DNA of 64,000 nucleotides, from the NCBI GenBank assembly GCA_003170275.1, contig PNAM01000072.1:15777-79776 (forward strand), in the 5' to 3' direction. The notes beneath the pieces were generated by a model. It did not search any database, was not told the origin of the DNA, and saw nothing but the letters and a program-made list of their open reading frames with translations. This DNA is from Myxococcales bacterium (lineage in GTDB: Bacteria; Myxococcota_A; Polyangia; Palsa-1104). The translations under genes were made by a program, and so were the position numbers. Below, piece after piece: positions 12,054 through 24,450 of the stretch (the first letter of the stretch is position 1; every line of letters begins with the position of its first letter).

Positions 12054-13298
12054 ATGGAAAAGATCGTCGGGTTGCGCTGCGTCGAATGCCAGAAGCTCTA
12101 TCGCGAGGACGAGGTGATGTACACCTGTCCCGCGTGTGGCATCGCCGGCATCCTCGACGTCGAATATGATTACGACCGCCAGGCCAAGAAGCTGACCCGC
12201 GAGGCGCTCGGGCGCGCCGAGCACAGCCTGTGGCGCTACCTGCCCATCCTGCCGATCAAGGACGACGCACGGTTGCCGTCGCTGCAGTGCGGCTGGACGC
12301 CGGTGATGGAGTTCCCGCAGCTCGCCAAGCGCTGGGGCATCGCCAACCTCTACCTCAAGGACGACGGACGGCTGCCCACCGGCAGCTTCAAGGACCGCTC
12401 GTCGTGCGTGGGCACCACCAAGGCGGTCGAGCTCGGCTACGACACCATCACCTGCTCGTCGACGGGAAACGCGGCCTCGTCGTGCGCCGGGTTCGCCGCC
12501 AACCTGGGGCTCAAGGCGTACATCTTCGTCCCCGCCCACGCGCCCGAGGCCAAGGTCGCGCAGCTGCGCATCTTCAAGTCGAACGTGCTGCTCGTCGAGG
12601 GCACCTATGACGAGGCGTACTACCTGTGTCAGGACGCCGCGCAGGCGTTCGGTTGGTACAACCGTAACTGCGCGATCAACCCGTACCTCATCGAGGGCAA
12701 GAAGACCTCGGGGCTGGAAGCGGCCGAGCAGCTCGCCGGCAAGATCCCCGATTGGGTCTCGGTCGCCGTCGGAGATGGCTGCACTGTAGCCGGCATCTGG
12801 AAGGGCTTCGTCGAGATGAAGCGCTTCGGCATCATCGACAAGCTGCCGCGCCTGCTCGGCGTGCAGGCCAAGGGCGCGCAGCCGATCTTCGAGGCGTTCG
12901 TCGCCGGCGACGAGCAGCTGCGGCCGCGCCGCGCCGAGACGCTGGCCGACTCGATCGCGGTGGGCCAGCCGCGCAACCAGACCAAGGCGCTCAGGGCCAT
13001 CCGCGCCTCGGGCGGCGCGATGGTCGCCGTCGAGGATCAGGAGATCTTGTCGGCGATGTACGAGCTGGCGCAGCACACCGGCGTGTTCGGCGAGCCCGCC
13101 GGCGTGACCGGCGCGGCGGGGCTGTTGCGCGCGATCTCCGACGGGATCGTGAAGAAGAACGAGACCGTCCTGCACATCGTCTCGGGCAACGGCTTGAAGG
13201 ACGTGCGCTCGGCGATGAAGGCCTGCCCCGAGGCGCGCCACATCAAGGTCTCGCTCGACGAGGTGCGCCGCGTGTTCGAAGAGACGCGCGCGGCATGA
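12054..13298 (+). CDS. threonine synthase-like PLP enzyme with N-terminal zinc ribbon
   Basis: A 414-residue fold-type II PLP enzyme. An N-terminal zinc ribbon (C9, C12, C25, C28) precedes the catalytic segment LPTGSFKDR, whose K113 should form the PLP aldimine. CSSTGNAA is the phosphate/substrate loop. It resembles ThrC (O-phosphohomoserine to threonine) of the zinc-ribbon branch. However, it is coupled to ssnA (ATGA overlap at 13295) and sits in a purine-catabolism island where related clusters carry a PLP ammonia-lyase (YgeX). A diverged lyase role is possible. No hom or thrB gene is nearby to support threonine synthesis. Confidence 0.8.
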   Translation: MEKIVGLRCVECQKLYREDEVMYTCPACGIAGILDVEYDYDRQAKKLTREALGRAEHSLWRYLPILPIKDDARLPSLQCGWTPVMEFPQLAKRWGIANLYLKDDGRLPTGSFKDRSSCVGTTKAVELGYDTITCSSTGNAASSCAGFAANLGLKAYIFVPAHAPEAKVAQLRIFKSNVLLVEGTYDEAYYLCQDAAQAFGWYNRNCAINPYLIEGKKTSGLEAAEQLAGKIPDWVSVAVGDGCTVAGIWKGFVEMKRFGIIDKLPRLLGVQAKGAQPIFEAFVAGDEQLRPRRAETLADSIAVGQPRNQTKALRAIRASGGAMVAVEDQEILSAMYELAQHTGVFGEPAGVTGAAGLLRAISDGIVKKNETVLHIVSGNGLKDVRSAMKACPEARHIKVSLDEVRRVFEETRAA

Positions 13299-14569
13299 TC
13301 GCGCTGACCAACGCCACGCTGGTCGAGCTGCAGCCGGCGCGGCTCAGGCGGGCCACGTTGGTGCTCGACGGCGGCAAGATCCATTCGATCGGCGAGGCGA
13401 TCCCCAAGGGCGCCGAGGTGATTGATTGCGACGGGCGGCTGGTGATGCCCGGCTTCGTCTGCGCGCACACGCACCTCTACTCGGCGCTGGCGCGCGGCAT
13501 GCCGCCGGCGCGCGAGGCGCCCGCCAACTTCACGCAGATCCTCGAGCGGGTGTGGTGGAAGCTCGACCGCGCGCTCGACGCCGAGGCTGTCGAGCTGAGC
13601 GCGCTCACCGGCGCGCTGGACGCGCTGCACGCCGGCTGCACCACGCTGGTCGATCATCACGCGTCGCCGGCGGCGGCGGACGGCTCGCTCGATCTGGTGG
13701 GCGACGCGGTGGAGAAGATCGGGCTGCGCGGCGTGTTGTGCTACGAGGCCTCGGATCGCGGCGGCCGCGACGAAGCGCGCGCGGGCGTGCGCGAGAACGA
13801 TCGCTTCCTCGGCCGGCTGGCCAAGAGCCCGCGTCCGTTGTTGCGCGGCATGGTGGGCGCGCACGCCGCGTTCACGCTCTCCGACGCCACCGCCGAGGAG
13901 CTGGCCGACGTGGCCGCGCGCCACCAGACGGGCGTGCACGTCCATGTGGCCGAGGACGGCGTCGACGCCAAGAAGAACGGCCTGCCGGTGGTGAGCTGGC
14001 TCGAGCAGCGCGGCCTGCTCTCCTCGCGCGCGCTGTTGGCGCACGCCATCCACGTCTCGGACGACGACGCCGCGCGCATCGTCGCCAGCGGGGCGCACGT
14101 CGCGCACAACCCACGCTCGAACGCCAACAACGCGGTCGGCTACGCGCGCCCCTCGCGCTTCGGCGATCGCCTGCTGCTCGGCACCGACGGCATCGGCGCC
14201 GACATGCGGAGCGAGGCGCAGGCGGCTTTCTTGTGGGCGCAGGCGCACCGCGATCCGTTCGACGCGGCGCAGGCGCTCGAGCGCAACCGCGCGTTCGCCG
14301 GCTTTCAGTTCGGCTTGTCGTTCGCGCTCGAGCCCGGCGGCGCAGCCGACGTGGTGGTGCTCGACTATCGATCGCCCACGCCGCTCGAGCCGCGCAACCT
14401 CGCGGGTCACCTGCTGTTCGGGCTGCCGGGCGTGCCGGTGCGCCACGTGATCGTCGATGGTCGCGTCGCTCTGCGCGACGGGCGCGCGGTGAACGTGGAC
14501 GAAGCGGCGATCGACGCGCGCGCGCAGGCCGCGGCCAAGAAGCTGTGGGCCGCGATCAGCGCCGCGTGA
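13295..14569 (+). CDS. ssnA: SsnA-like aminohydrolase
   Basis: A 424-residue amidohydrolase with the metal motif CAHTH (H58, H60), then TTLVDHHASP, GVHVHVAED, LLAHAIH and LLLGTDGIGADM. These, especially the DHHASP segment, match the SsnA branch linked to selenium-dependent Mo hydroxylases, where it is thought to act on a purine-derived or ring-opened intermediate. The start overlaps the PLP-enzyme stop. It converges on the ygfK-like gene with no gap. Guanine deaminase is a related alternative, but the motif set favours SsnA. Confidence 0.82.
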   Translation: MIALTNATLVELQPARLRRATLVLDGGKIHSIGEAIPKGAEVIDCDGRLVMPGFVCAHTHLYSALARGMPPAREAPANFTQILERVWWKLDRALDAEAVELSALTGALDALHAGCTTLVDHHASPAAADGSLDLVGDAVEKIGLRGVLCYEASDRGGRDEARAGVRENDRFLGRLAKSPRPLLRGMVGAHAAFTLSDATAEELADVAARHQTGVHVHVAEDGVDAKKNGLPVVSWLEQRGLLSSRALLAHAIHVSDDDAARIVASGAHVAHNPRSNANNAVGYARPSRFGDRLLLGTDGIGADMRSEAQAAFLWAQAHRDPFDAAQALERNRAFAGFQFGLSFALEPGGAADVVVLDYRSPTPLEPRNLAGHLLFGLPGVPVRHVIVDGRVALRDGRAVNVDEAAIDARAQAAAKKLWAAISAA

Positions 14570-16705
<2,136 letters not shown>

Positions 16706-16715
16706 GTCGCGCGCA

Positions 16716-16725
16716 ATGATAGACT
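16716..16725. promoter_or_regulatory. overlapping divergent -10 boxes
   Basis: On the minus strand TATCAT (16721-16716) is 10 bases before the ygfK start. On the plus strand TAGACT (16720-16725) is 18 bases before the ATG at 16744, with TTCGGC 17 bases upstream as a weak -35. The two boxes overlap by two bases. Confidence 0.45.
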
Positions 16726-16743
16726 AAGCCAGGGGGTCCTGGG

Positions 16744-17655
16744 ATGCGCAGACTGCTCGTCGCACTGGTGGTGCTGTACGGGACGTCCCACGAGGCGCTG
16801 GCCGAGCCGGAGACGCCCGACCTGCGCATCTCGATCACCAACCTGCTGGTCGGCCGCATCAATCCGCTGGGCCTCGAGGATCAGCTGCGCATCGGCCCAC
16901 AGAAGCGCCTGTATCACTCGAGCTCGCCGATCTTGAGCGACAACTTCCTCTTCTTCGGCGCCACGCCGCGCGTGAACCCGGCGTTCATCAAGGCCGGCCC
17001 GTCGCTGGAGATCCAGCCGCTGTCGATCCTCACCTTGCGCTTCGGCTTCGAGCTGATGCAGATCTTCGGCTCGTTCGGCGAGCTGCAGTCGTTCGCGTCG
17101 CCGCTCGACAACTACTCCGACTCGACGCTCGACAAGAACACCAACGCCGGGCGCAACTACGTCACCAGCGGCTCGCACTTCACCTTCGAGCCCACGCTGC
17201 GCATGAAGCTGGGCCCGGTCGCGCTGGTGAACCGCTTCTCGATCGAGTACTGGGCGATGAACGTGCACACCGGCGACACGGTGTTCTACGAATCCACGCT
17301 CGACACGCTGGTGCCCGCGCGCGGTTGGATCCTCTCCAACGATCTCGATCTGGTCTACATCTCCAAGCTCAAGTTCGTCATCGGTGCGCGCTACTCGGTG
17401 GTGCACCCGCTCTACCAGCCGGGCGACTTCCGCCCCGGCGAGGCGCAGGTCAACCTCAACGGCCACCAGCGCCTCGGCCCGCTGTTCGCCTACACCTTCT
17501 TCGACCACCCCTTCGCGCGCTTCAACAAGCCGACGCTGGTGTTGATCGTCAACTGGTACGTCGACCACCGCTGGCGCACCGGCGCCGACGTGAGCGCAGG
17601 CGTTCCCTACGCCGTGCTCGGCTTCGGATTCGTCTCCGACCTGCTGATCAAGTAG
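16744..17655 (+). CDS. secreted beta-barrel-like outer-membrane protein
   Basis: A 303-residue protein with a signal peptide (hydrophobic to about residue 15, EALA cleavage site). A long series of alternating strands follows (for example LSILTLRFGFELMQIFG and LVYISKLKFVIGARYSVV), ending in SDLLIK. Aromatic girdle residues and extended loops suggest a 12-16-strand outer-membrane barrel. No specific family motif is recognised. AGGGGG lies 8 bases before the ATG as a possible ribosome site. Its place beside ygfK, ssnA and xdh genes makes an uptake porin for purines or breakdown products a tentative idea only. Confidence 0.65.
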   Translation: MRRLLVALVVLYGTSHEALAEPETPDLRISITNLLVGRINPLGLEDQLRIGPQKRLYHSSSPILSDNFLFFGATPRVNPAFIKAGPSLEIQPLSILTLRFGFELMQIFGSFGELQSFASPLDNYSDSTLDKNTNAGRNYVTSGSHFTFEPTLRMKLGPVALVNRFSIEYWAMNVHTGDTVFYESTLDTLVPARGWILSNDLDLVYISKLKFVIGARYSVVHPLYQPGDFRPGEAQVNLNGHQRLGPLFAYTFFDHPFARFNKPTLVLIVNWYVDHRWRTGADVSAGVPYAVLGFGFVSDLLIK

Positions 17656-18573
17656 TTATTGAATAGGCGAGACGTCGGCGTTGACCGCCGCGCCTGCGAA
17701 CGAGATGCCCTTGGAGGTCGCCGGATCGAGGAACGTGTTGAACAGCGTTCCCTTGCCGGTCAACGGGTCGATCGTCACCACGTCGCCCGAGCCGTCGTGG
17801 CTGAAGCCGAACACCTGGCCGAGCGCGAACGCCGCACCGAACAGCTTGGGGAAGCCGGTGGAGCCCACCTGCTGCAAGATCGCGCCGGTCTTGGGATCGA
17901 TCTTGACCAACAGGTTGTCGGCCTGCGTGCCGCTGGTGGTCGACGTGTCGGTGAGCTTGTACGCGGTGCCGTACATGGTGCCGTCGCCCACCGCCACCAG
18001 ATCGCCGGAGAGCGCCAGGCCCGAGCCGAGGGTGAGCGTGCTGACGATCGCCGGCGGGTTCGCGGTGATGTCGATCTCGCACAGCGCGCCCTTGAAGTCG
18101 GCGGTGTAGAGCTTGCCGTCGGGCGTGAAGCTGAGCGCGACGGCGAGCGTGCCGCAGGCGGTGACCGCGCCCACCAGCGTGACGTGCCCGTCGGCAGCGT
18201 CAGCGGTGTACAGGTTGGTGTGCGAGATGGCGTAGATGACGTCGGTGGGCGAGACCGCCAGGTCGGTGATCGTGTCCTCGACCATCTTGGTGCCCGACGG
18301 AATCATCGGCGCGTTGAAGGCGCCCACGGTGACCAGCGTCTTGGCCATGAGGTCGATGCGGTACAGCTCGTGGTCGCCGTGCGCGTAGACGGTGTAGCAG
18401 CCCTTGGGCTGCGCGCCGCAGCCGACCTGCCCACCGTCGCTGCCGGAGCTGGTCGAGCCGTCGTAGTCGAGCGACAGGCCGCCATCGCCGCCCCCGCCTC
18501 CGGAGTTGTTGGAGCGACCGGCGCCGCAGCCGGCGAGCCCGAGCGCGCACACGATCGAAAGGTACTTCAGCAT
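17656..18573 (-). CDS. lipoprotein with predicted beta-propeller
   Basis: A 305-residue lipoprotein: signal peptide with lipobox LAGC near residue 16, then a Gly/Ser/Asp-rich linker to about residue 50. The remainder has repeated blade-like segments (YRIDLMAKTLVTVG, YTADAADGHVTLVG, LCEIDITANPPAIV, LVKIDPKTGAIL, VVTIDPLTGKGTLF), which suggest a beta-propeller folded in the periplasm or on the cell surface. The function is unknown. It abuts the convergent barrel gene with no spacer and diverges from a metallophosphoesterase lipoprotein gene. Confidence 0.7.
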   Translation of the reverse strand: MLKYLSIVCALGLAGCGAGRSNNSGGGGGDGGLSLDYDGSTSSGSDGGQVGCGAQPKGCYTVYAHGDHELYRIDLMAKTLVTVGAFNAPMIPSGTKMVEDTITDLAVSPTDVIYAISHTNLYTADAADGHVTLVGAVTACGTLAVALSFTPDGKLYTADFKGALCEIDITANPPAIVSTLTLGSGLALSGDLVAVGDGTMYGTAYKLTDTSTTSGTQADNLLVKIDPKTGAILQQVGSTGFPKLFGAAFALGQVFGFSHDGSGDVVTIDPLTGKGTLFNTFLDPATSKGISFAGAAVNADVSPIQ

Positions 18574-18648
18574 GGTGGGTGTATGTCACGACCGGCAGGC
18601 AACCTTCAATAATGAAGTTGTTTGCCGAACTGTGACATCAAGGTAACG

Positions 18649-19824
18649 ATGAAGCGTCTTGTCTCGTTATTAATCCTAATGGTTCTGGCTGGTTGCGATC
18701 CGCAGCGGGCGCACGACAGCCTGTGCGCGTACTGCGAGAACGACACCCAGTGTGGCGGAAACCCGTGCTTTCAGGACGTTTCGGGCAACCGGTTTTGCGG
18801 CAGCCCGTGCGACTCCTGCACGACGGGATACTCGTGCCAGACGGTGATGGGCACCTCGGGGCTGGCGCAGACCTGCTTCCCCGACACCGAACAGTGCGTG
18901 CCGCCGTCGGGCGATCCCAACGCGCCCGACTTCAGCACCGGCGGCGACCTGGCCGGCCTGATCGCGCCCACGCCCGACATGGGCGGCATCCCGGTCGGCG
19001 GCGCGATCGGCCCCACCGGCGGCACGGTCGACCGGCTGTTCTTCGGCTTCTCCGGCGACACGCGGCCGCCGGACTGCGGCGGCACCTACCCGCAGCAGAT
19101 CATCAACAGCATCTTCACCGGCATGAAGACGCAAGGCGTGCAGTTCGCCGTCGACCAGGGCGATCACATGTTCAACTGCGGCTACGGCGGGACCGCGGTC
19201 TCCGGCGCCAAGGAGCAGATGCAGAACTACGTGAACGCCGCGACGCTGCTCGGCAAGACCGTGTTCATGACCATGGGCAACCACGAGTGCTCGGGCGAAG
19301 CGACCGCGTTGTGCAGCACGACCTCCTCGTACAATAACAACCCGAACTACAGCGCGTTCATGGACACGCTCGCGCCAATCGCCAAGCTGCCGTACTACCG
19401 CTTCGACGTGACCACCAAAAGCGGCCTGGCGGTCTTCCTGGTGGTCGCCGACGACGCGTGGGACGCAGCCCAGCAGTCGTGGCTCACTACGCAGCTCACC
19501 GACGCCGACGCGCACGCCAAGTACACCTTCGTGTCCAAGCACCACCCCGACGGCAACACCGACCATCCCGAGTTCCAGCAGATCTACGACCTGGTGAGGA
19601 AGCACAAGTACACGCTGTTCCTCACCGGCCACTCGCACCTGTTCAAGCGGCAGTCCAGCGATCCACGCGCGATGGTGATCGGCTGCGGCGGCGCGCCCCT
19701 CGCGGGCGGCAACTTCTGGGGCTATGGCACCGCGCTGCAGGGCACCGACGACCGCATCTACGTCAGTATCTACGACCAGGCGACCAGCCAGCTAACCGAA
19801 GCGTTCAGCGTGGCTCCGCAGTAG
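18649..19824 (+). CDS. metallophosphoesterase lipoprotein with Cys-rich N-terminus
   Basis: A 391-residue protein. The start at 18649 was chosen because MKRLVSLLILMVLAGC is a complete lipoprotein signal; an upstream in-frame ATG at 18622 would add 9 residues. A Cys-rich segment (CAYCENDTQCGG, CGSPCDSC) is followed by a Gly/Pro linker. The calcineurin-like phosphoesterase domain has FSGD, DQGDHMF, MGNHEC, SKHHPDG and LTGHSHLF, which supply the two-metal ligands. It probably hydrolyses a phosphate ester outside the inner membrane; the substrate is unknown. Confidence 0.82.
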   Translation: MKRLVSLLILMVLAGCDPQRAHDSLCAYCENDTQCGGNPCFQDVSGNRFCGSPCDSCTTGYSCQTVMGTSGLAQTCFPDTEQCVPPSGDPNAPDFSTGGDLAGLIAPTPDMGGIPVGGAIGPTGGTVDRLFFGFSGDTRPPDCGGTYPQQIINSIFTGMKTQGVQFAVDQGDHMFNCGYGGTAVSGAKEQMQNYVNAATLLGKTVFMTMGNHECSGEATALCSTTSSYNNNPNYSAFMDTLAPIAKLPYYRFDVTTKSGLAVFLVVADDAWDAAQQSWLTTQLTDADAHAKYTFVSKHHPDGNTDHPEFQQIYDLVRKHKYTLFLTGHSHLFKRQSSDPRAMVIGCGGAPLAGGNFWGYGTALQGTDDRIYVSIYDQATSQLTEAFSVAPQ

Positions 19825-19929
19825 CTCCGCGCGCCGGCGTCCCCAGATATCGCACGTCGAGGATACGATTCGTGTGACACCCGCTCGCCGGGAAAGTTCC
19901 CCGGTTGCGCCCGGCGCGTCTTGGAAGTC

Positions 19930-19935
19930 TAATGT
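19930..19935 (+). promoter_or_regulatory. -10 box of the three-gene xanthine dehydrogenase operon
   Basis: TAATGT lies 7 bases before the ATG at 19943, the spacing expected for a leaderless mRNA. TTGCGC at 19905-19910 could be a -35 with a 19-base spacer. Confidence 0.4.
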
Positions 19936-19942
19936 CGCCCCT

Positions 19943-22113
<2,171 letters not shown>

Positions 22114-22117
<4 letters not shown>

Positions 22118-22644
22118 AGGTGTCGCTGCGGGTGAACGGGAAGAAACGCAAGCTCAAGGTGCCGCCGATGAAGCGGCTGCTCGATACCCTGCGCGAGGAC
22201 TTGGAGCTGACCGGCACCAAGGAAGGCTGCGGCGAAGGCGAGTGTGGCGCGTGCACGGTGTTGATCGACGGCGTGCCGGTCAACTCGTGCCTGGTGCCTA
22301 CCTGCCAGGTCGACGGCTGCAAGGTCACCACCGTCGAGGGCCTGAGCCGATCGAAGAAGCTGTCGCGCCTGCAGCAGGCGTTCCTCGATCACGGCGCCGC
22401 GCAGTGCGGCATCTGCACGCCGGGAATGGTGATGGCCGCGTGCGCGTTGCCCAAGGGCGCCTCGCTCGAGGAGATCCGCCAGGGCCTGGCCGGCAACCTG
22501 TGCCGCTGCACCGGCTACATGAAGATCTACGACGCGGTGGGCGCGTTCCTCGGGAGCAAGACCGAGCCCGTGCGCGGCGCAAAGGGTGGAACGACCGTCC
22601 CCGTGCGCAGCGCGAAGGGTGGCGCGAAGGGTGGGTCGCAATGA
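22114..22644 (+). CDS. xanthine dehydrogenase-type [2Fe-2S] subunit
   Basis: A 176-residue iron-sulfur subunit. The plant-type cluster uses C39, C44, C47 and C59 in CGEGECGACT and its downstream Cys. The second cluster uses CGICTPGM and CRCTGY. It passes electrons from Mo to FAD. The last ~25 residues form an unusual repetitive tail (GAKGG, SAKGG, AKGG) encoded by short DNA repeats at 22567-22635. The stop overlaps the FAD-subunit start by 4 bases. Confidence 0.93.
22567..22635 (+). repeat. short tandem repeat encoding the tail of the [2Fe-2S] subunit
   Basis: Two 23-base near-identical units, CCCGTGCGCRGCGCRAAGGG plus TGG, lie at 22567-22589 and 22600-22622. A partial third copy (GCGCGAAGGGTGG) follows at once. 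They encode the repeated AKGG motifs after the last cluster Cys. Confidence 0.75.
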
Positions 22645-23468
22645 TCAGCGCGGCGCTCTCGCTGCAGGTGGAACGACCGCGCCGGTTGCGCGACGCACTG
22701 GCGCTCATGCGCGAAGCGGCCGAGCACGGTCACCCGCTCACGCCGCTCGCCGGCGGCACCGATCTGTACGTCGGCATCAACGCCGGCGCGCCGATGCCGA
22801 AGAACTACGTCGATCTGTGGGGCATCGAGGAGCTGCGCGGGATCGAGCGCAACGGCCGCACGCTGGTGTTCGGCGCGCTCACCACCTACTCGGAGTGCAT
22901 CGAGTCGCGCGCGGTCCACAAGCTGTTGCCCATCCTCGTCGCTGCGGCGCGCGAGATCGGCGGCCTGCAGATCCAGAACCGCGGCACGCTGGGCGGCAAC
23001 ATCGGCAACGGATCGCCCGCCGCCGACGCGGTGCCGGTGCTGCTCGCTGCCGGCGCGACCGTGGTGCTGGCCAGCCGCACCCACGGCGAGCGCGCGGTGC
23101 CGCTCGAGCGCTACTACACCGGCTATCGCCAGACCGTGCGCCGCGCCGACGAGCTGATCGTGCGCATCGAGGTCGAGGTGCCCAAAGGCAAGCAGGTGTT
23201 CCGCAAGGTCGGGACGCGCGCCGCGCAGGCGATCTCGAAAGTGGTGATGGCGGCGGTCGGCCCGCGCGTGGCCTTCGGCAGCGTTGCGCCCACCGTGGTG
23301 CGCGCGCATCAATTGCAGGCCTACCTGGAGGCTGGCGGCGCCGATCCCGAAGAGGCGCGCCGGCTGGCCTGCGCCGACCTCAAGCCGATCGACGACGTGC
23401 GCTCGACCGCACACTACCGCCTGACGGTGGCCGGCAACCTCGCCGCGGAGCTGGTGCGCGCACGCTGA
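22641..23468 (+). CDS. xanthine dehydrogenase-type FAD-binding subunit
   Basis: A 275-residue FAD-binding subunit of the CoxM/XdhB type. PLAGGTDLYVG (residues 34-44) and NRGTLGGNIGNGSPAADAVP are the two flavin-binding motifs; the C-terminal CO-dehydrogenase flavoprotein domain ends in TVAGNLAAELV. It delivers electrons from the [2Fe-2S] clusters to NAD+ or another acceptor. It is coupled to the preceding gene by ATGA at 22641-22644. The gene order Mo, FeS, FAD differs from the more usual FAD-FeS-Mo order. Confidence 0.92.
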   Translation: MISAALSLQVERPRRLRDALALMREAAEHGHPLTPLAGGTDLYVGINAGAPMPKNYVDLWGIEELRGIERNGRTLVFGALTTYSECIESRAVHKLLPILVAAAREIGGLQIQNRGTLGGNIGNGSPAADAVPVLLAAGATVVLASRTHGERAVPLERYYTGYRQTVRRADELIVRIEVEVPKGKQVFRKVGTRAAQAISKVVMAAVGPRVAFGSVAPTVVRAHQLQAYLEAGGADPEEARRLACADLKPIDDVRSTAHYRLTVAGNLAAELVRAR

Positions 23469-23503
23469 GCTCGCTCGATCGCTTCCGCGCGCACCTCGAG
23501 CGC

Positions 23504-24007
23504 ATGGCCGGGGCGCCGGCCGAGCTGCGGCGGGTCACGCCACGCAGCCAACCCCCGCCCCTGCACGTGCTGTCGTTTCGCGATCGCCCCGAGGCGGGCG
23601 ATCTGCTGGCGGTGACGCACGGGCTGTCGGCCGTAGAACAGCCGCAGTTCCCGCGGCCCGAGCTGGTGCTGTGCGTGCGCACCGACGATCCGTCGGCGTG
23701 GGCGCTGGCGCTGGGCGAGGTGGCGCGCGCGTTGCGCGGCCGCTCGTCGTTCCGTTACGGCGAGACGGTGGACTTCGGCCTGCCGATCTCCGAGCGCGCG
23801 CCGCTGTCCGGCTTCGTCGTCTACAAGCCGTCGGTGCTCGACGCCAAGGACGCGCGCATCGCGCTCGACGACGGCGCGATCCACCTGGTGCAGCTCTATC
23901 CGCTGCACGCAGGGGAGCTGCGGCGCATTCGCCGGGACGGGATCGATTGGTTGTTCGGTGAAGCGAAGGTGAACTTCTACGACGTGGGGCGGCCCGACAA
24001 CAGCTAG
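23504..24007 (+). CDS. suppressor-of-fused (SUFU) domain protein
   Basis: About 167 residues resembling the bacterial SUFU domain: VLSFRDRPEAGD, PELVLCVRTDD, GETVDFGLPIS, FVVYKPS and a final DGIDWLFGEAKVNFYDVGR. The true start is uncertain. The same frame continues upstream as SSLDRFRAHLER, which looks like a genuine SUFU N-terminus, and would fit a CTG at 23465 overlapping the xanthine dehydrogenase stop. The first ATG is at 23504. Bacterial SUFU proteins are often immunity-like or of unknown role; its tie to the XDH operon is positional. Confidence 0.7.
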   Translation: MAGAPAELRRVTPRSQPPPLHVLSFRDRPEAGDLLAVTHGLSAVEQPQFPRPELVLCVRTDDPSAWALALGEVARALRGRSSFRYGETVDFGLPISERAPLSGFVVYKPSVLDAKDARIALDDGAIHLVQLYPLHAGELRRIRRDGIDWLFGEAKVNFYDVGRPDNS

Positions 24008-24450
24008 CCTTTCCCCTTCTTGGCCTTCTTGGCCTGCTTCTTGAGCTTCTTGGCGGCCTTCTTCGCCGCCTTCTTGATCTTCTTCGGCGGCGCGGCCGGC
24101 TGCCAGATACCGACGGTGTTGCCCTCCGGATCGTTGAAGACCGAGAACGCGCCCCTGCCCGGTACGTCCTGCTTCGACATCAGGATCACGCCGCCTGCCG
24201 CCTTGACCTTGTTCTCGGCGTCGTCGAGATCGGGGACCGAGACGTAGTTGCAGGTGCCGGTCGGAATCGGCTGGCCGTCGGGGATCTGCATGATCCCGCC
24301 GCCGCCTTCTTTGTTGCCGGTGTCGACCGCGGTGTAGCCCGGCATCATCTCGTTGAACTTCCAGTCGAAGAGCGCGCCGTAGAACTTGGTCAACCGACCG
24401 GTGTCGCGGGTCCGCCATTCGAAGTGGACGATTGGGTTCTTCTTTCCCAT
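24004..24450 (-). CDS. VOC (glyoxalase-like) protein with Lys/Ala-rich tail
   Basis: A 148-residue vicinal-oxygen-chelate fold protein. VHFEWRTRDTGRLTKFYGALFDW is the first beta-alpha-beta unit, and VSVPDLDDAENKVKAAGG with FNDPEGNTVGIWQP is the second. After residue 120 the protein becomes a basic tail of Lys/Ala pairs (KKAAKKAAKKLKKQ). Such tails occur in many Myxococcota proteins and may bind nucleic acid or polyanions. The enzymatic function is not defined. Its start lies within the 3' end of the MFS gene. Confidence 0.75.
   Translation of the reverse strand: MGKKNPIVHFEWRTRDTGRLTKFYGALFDWKFNEMMPGYTAVDTGNKEGGGGIMQIPDGQPIPTGTCNYVSVPDLDDAENKVKAAGGVILMSKQDVPGRGAFSVFNDPEGNTVGIWQPAAPPKKIKKAAKKAAKKLKKQAKKAKKGKG

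Noticed and set aside
11175-13241. A 688-codon minus-strand frame across the M28 and PLP genes
   Set aside because: It crosses two convincing genes and has shadow-type composition. The real M28 frame ends at the start codon at 12031.
19874-19942. Upstream ATG for the Mo subunit at 19874
   Set aside because: The added 23 residues have no family match and a -10 box lies just before the ATG at 19943.
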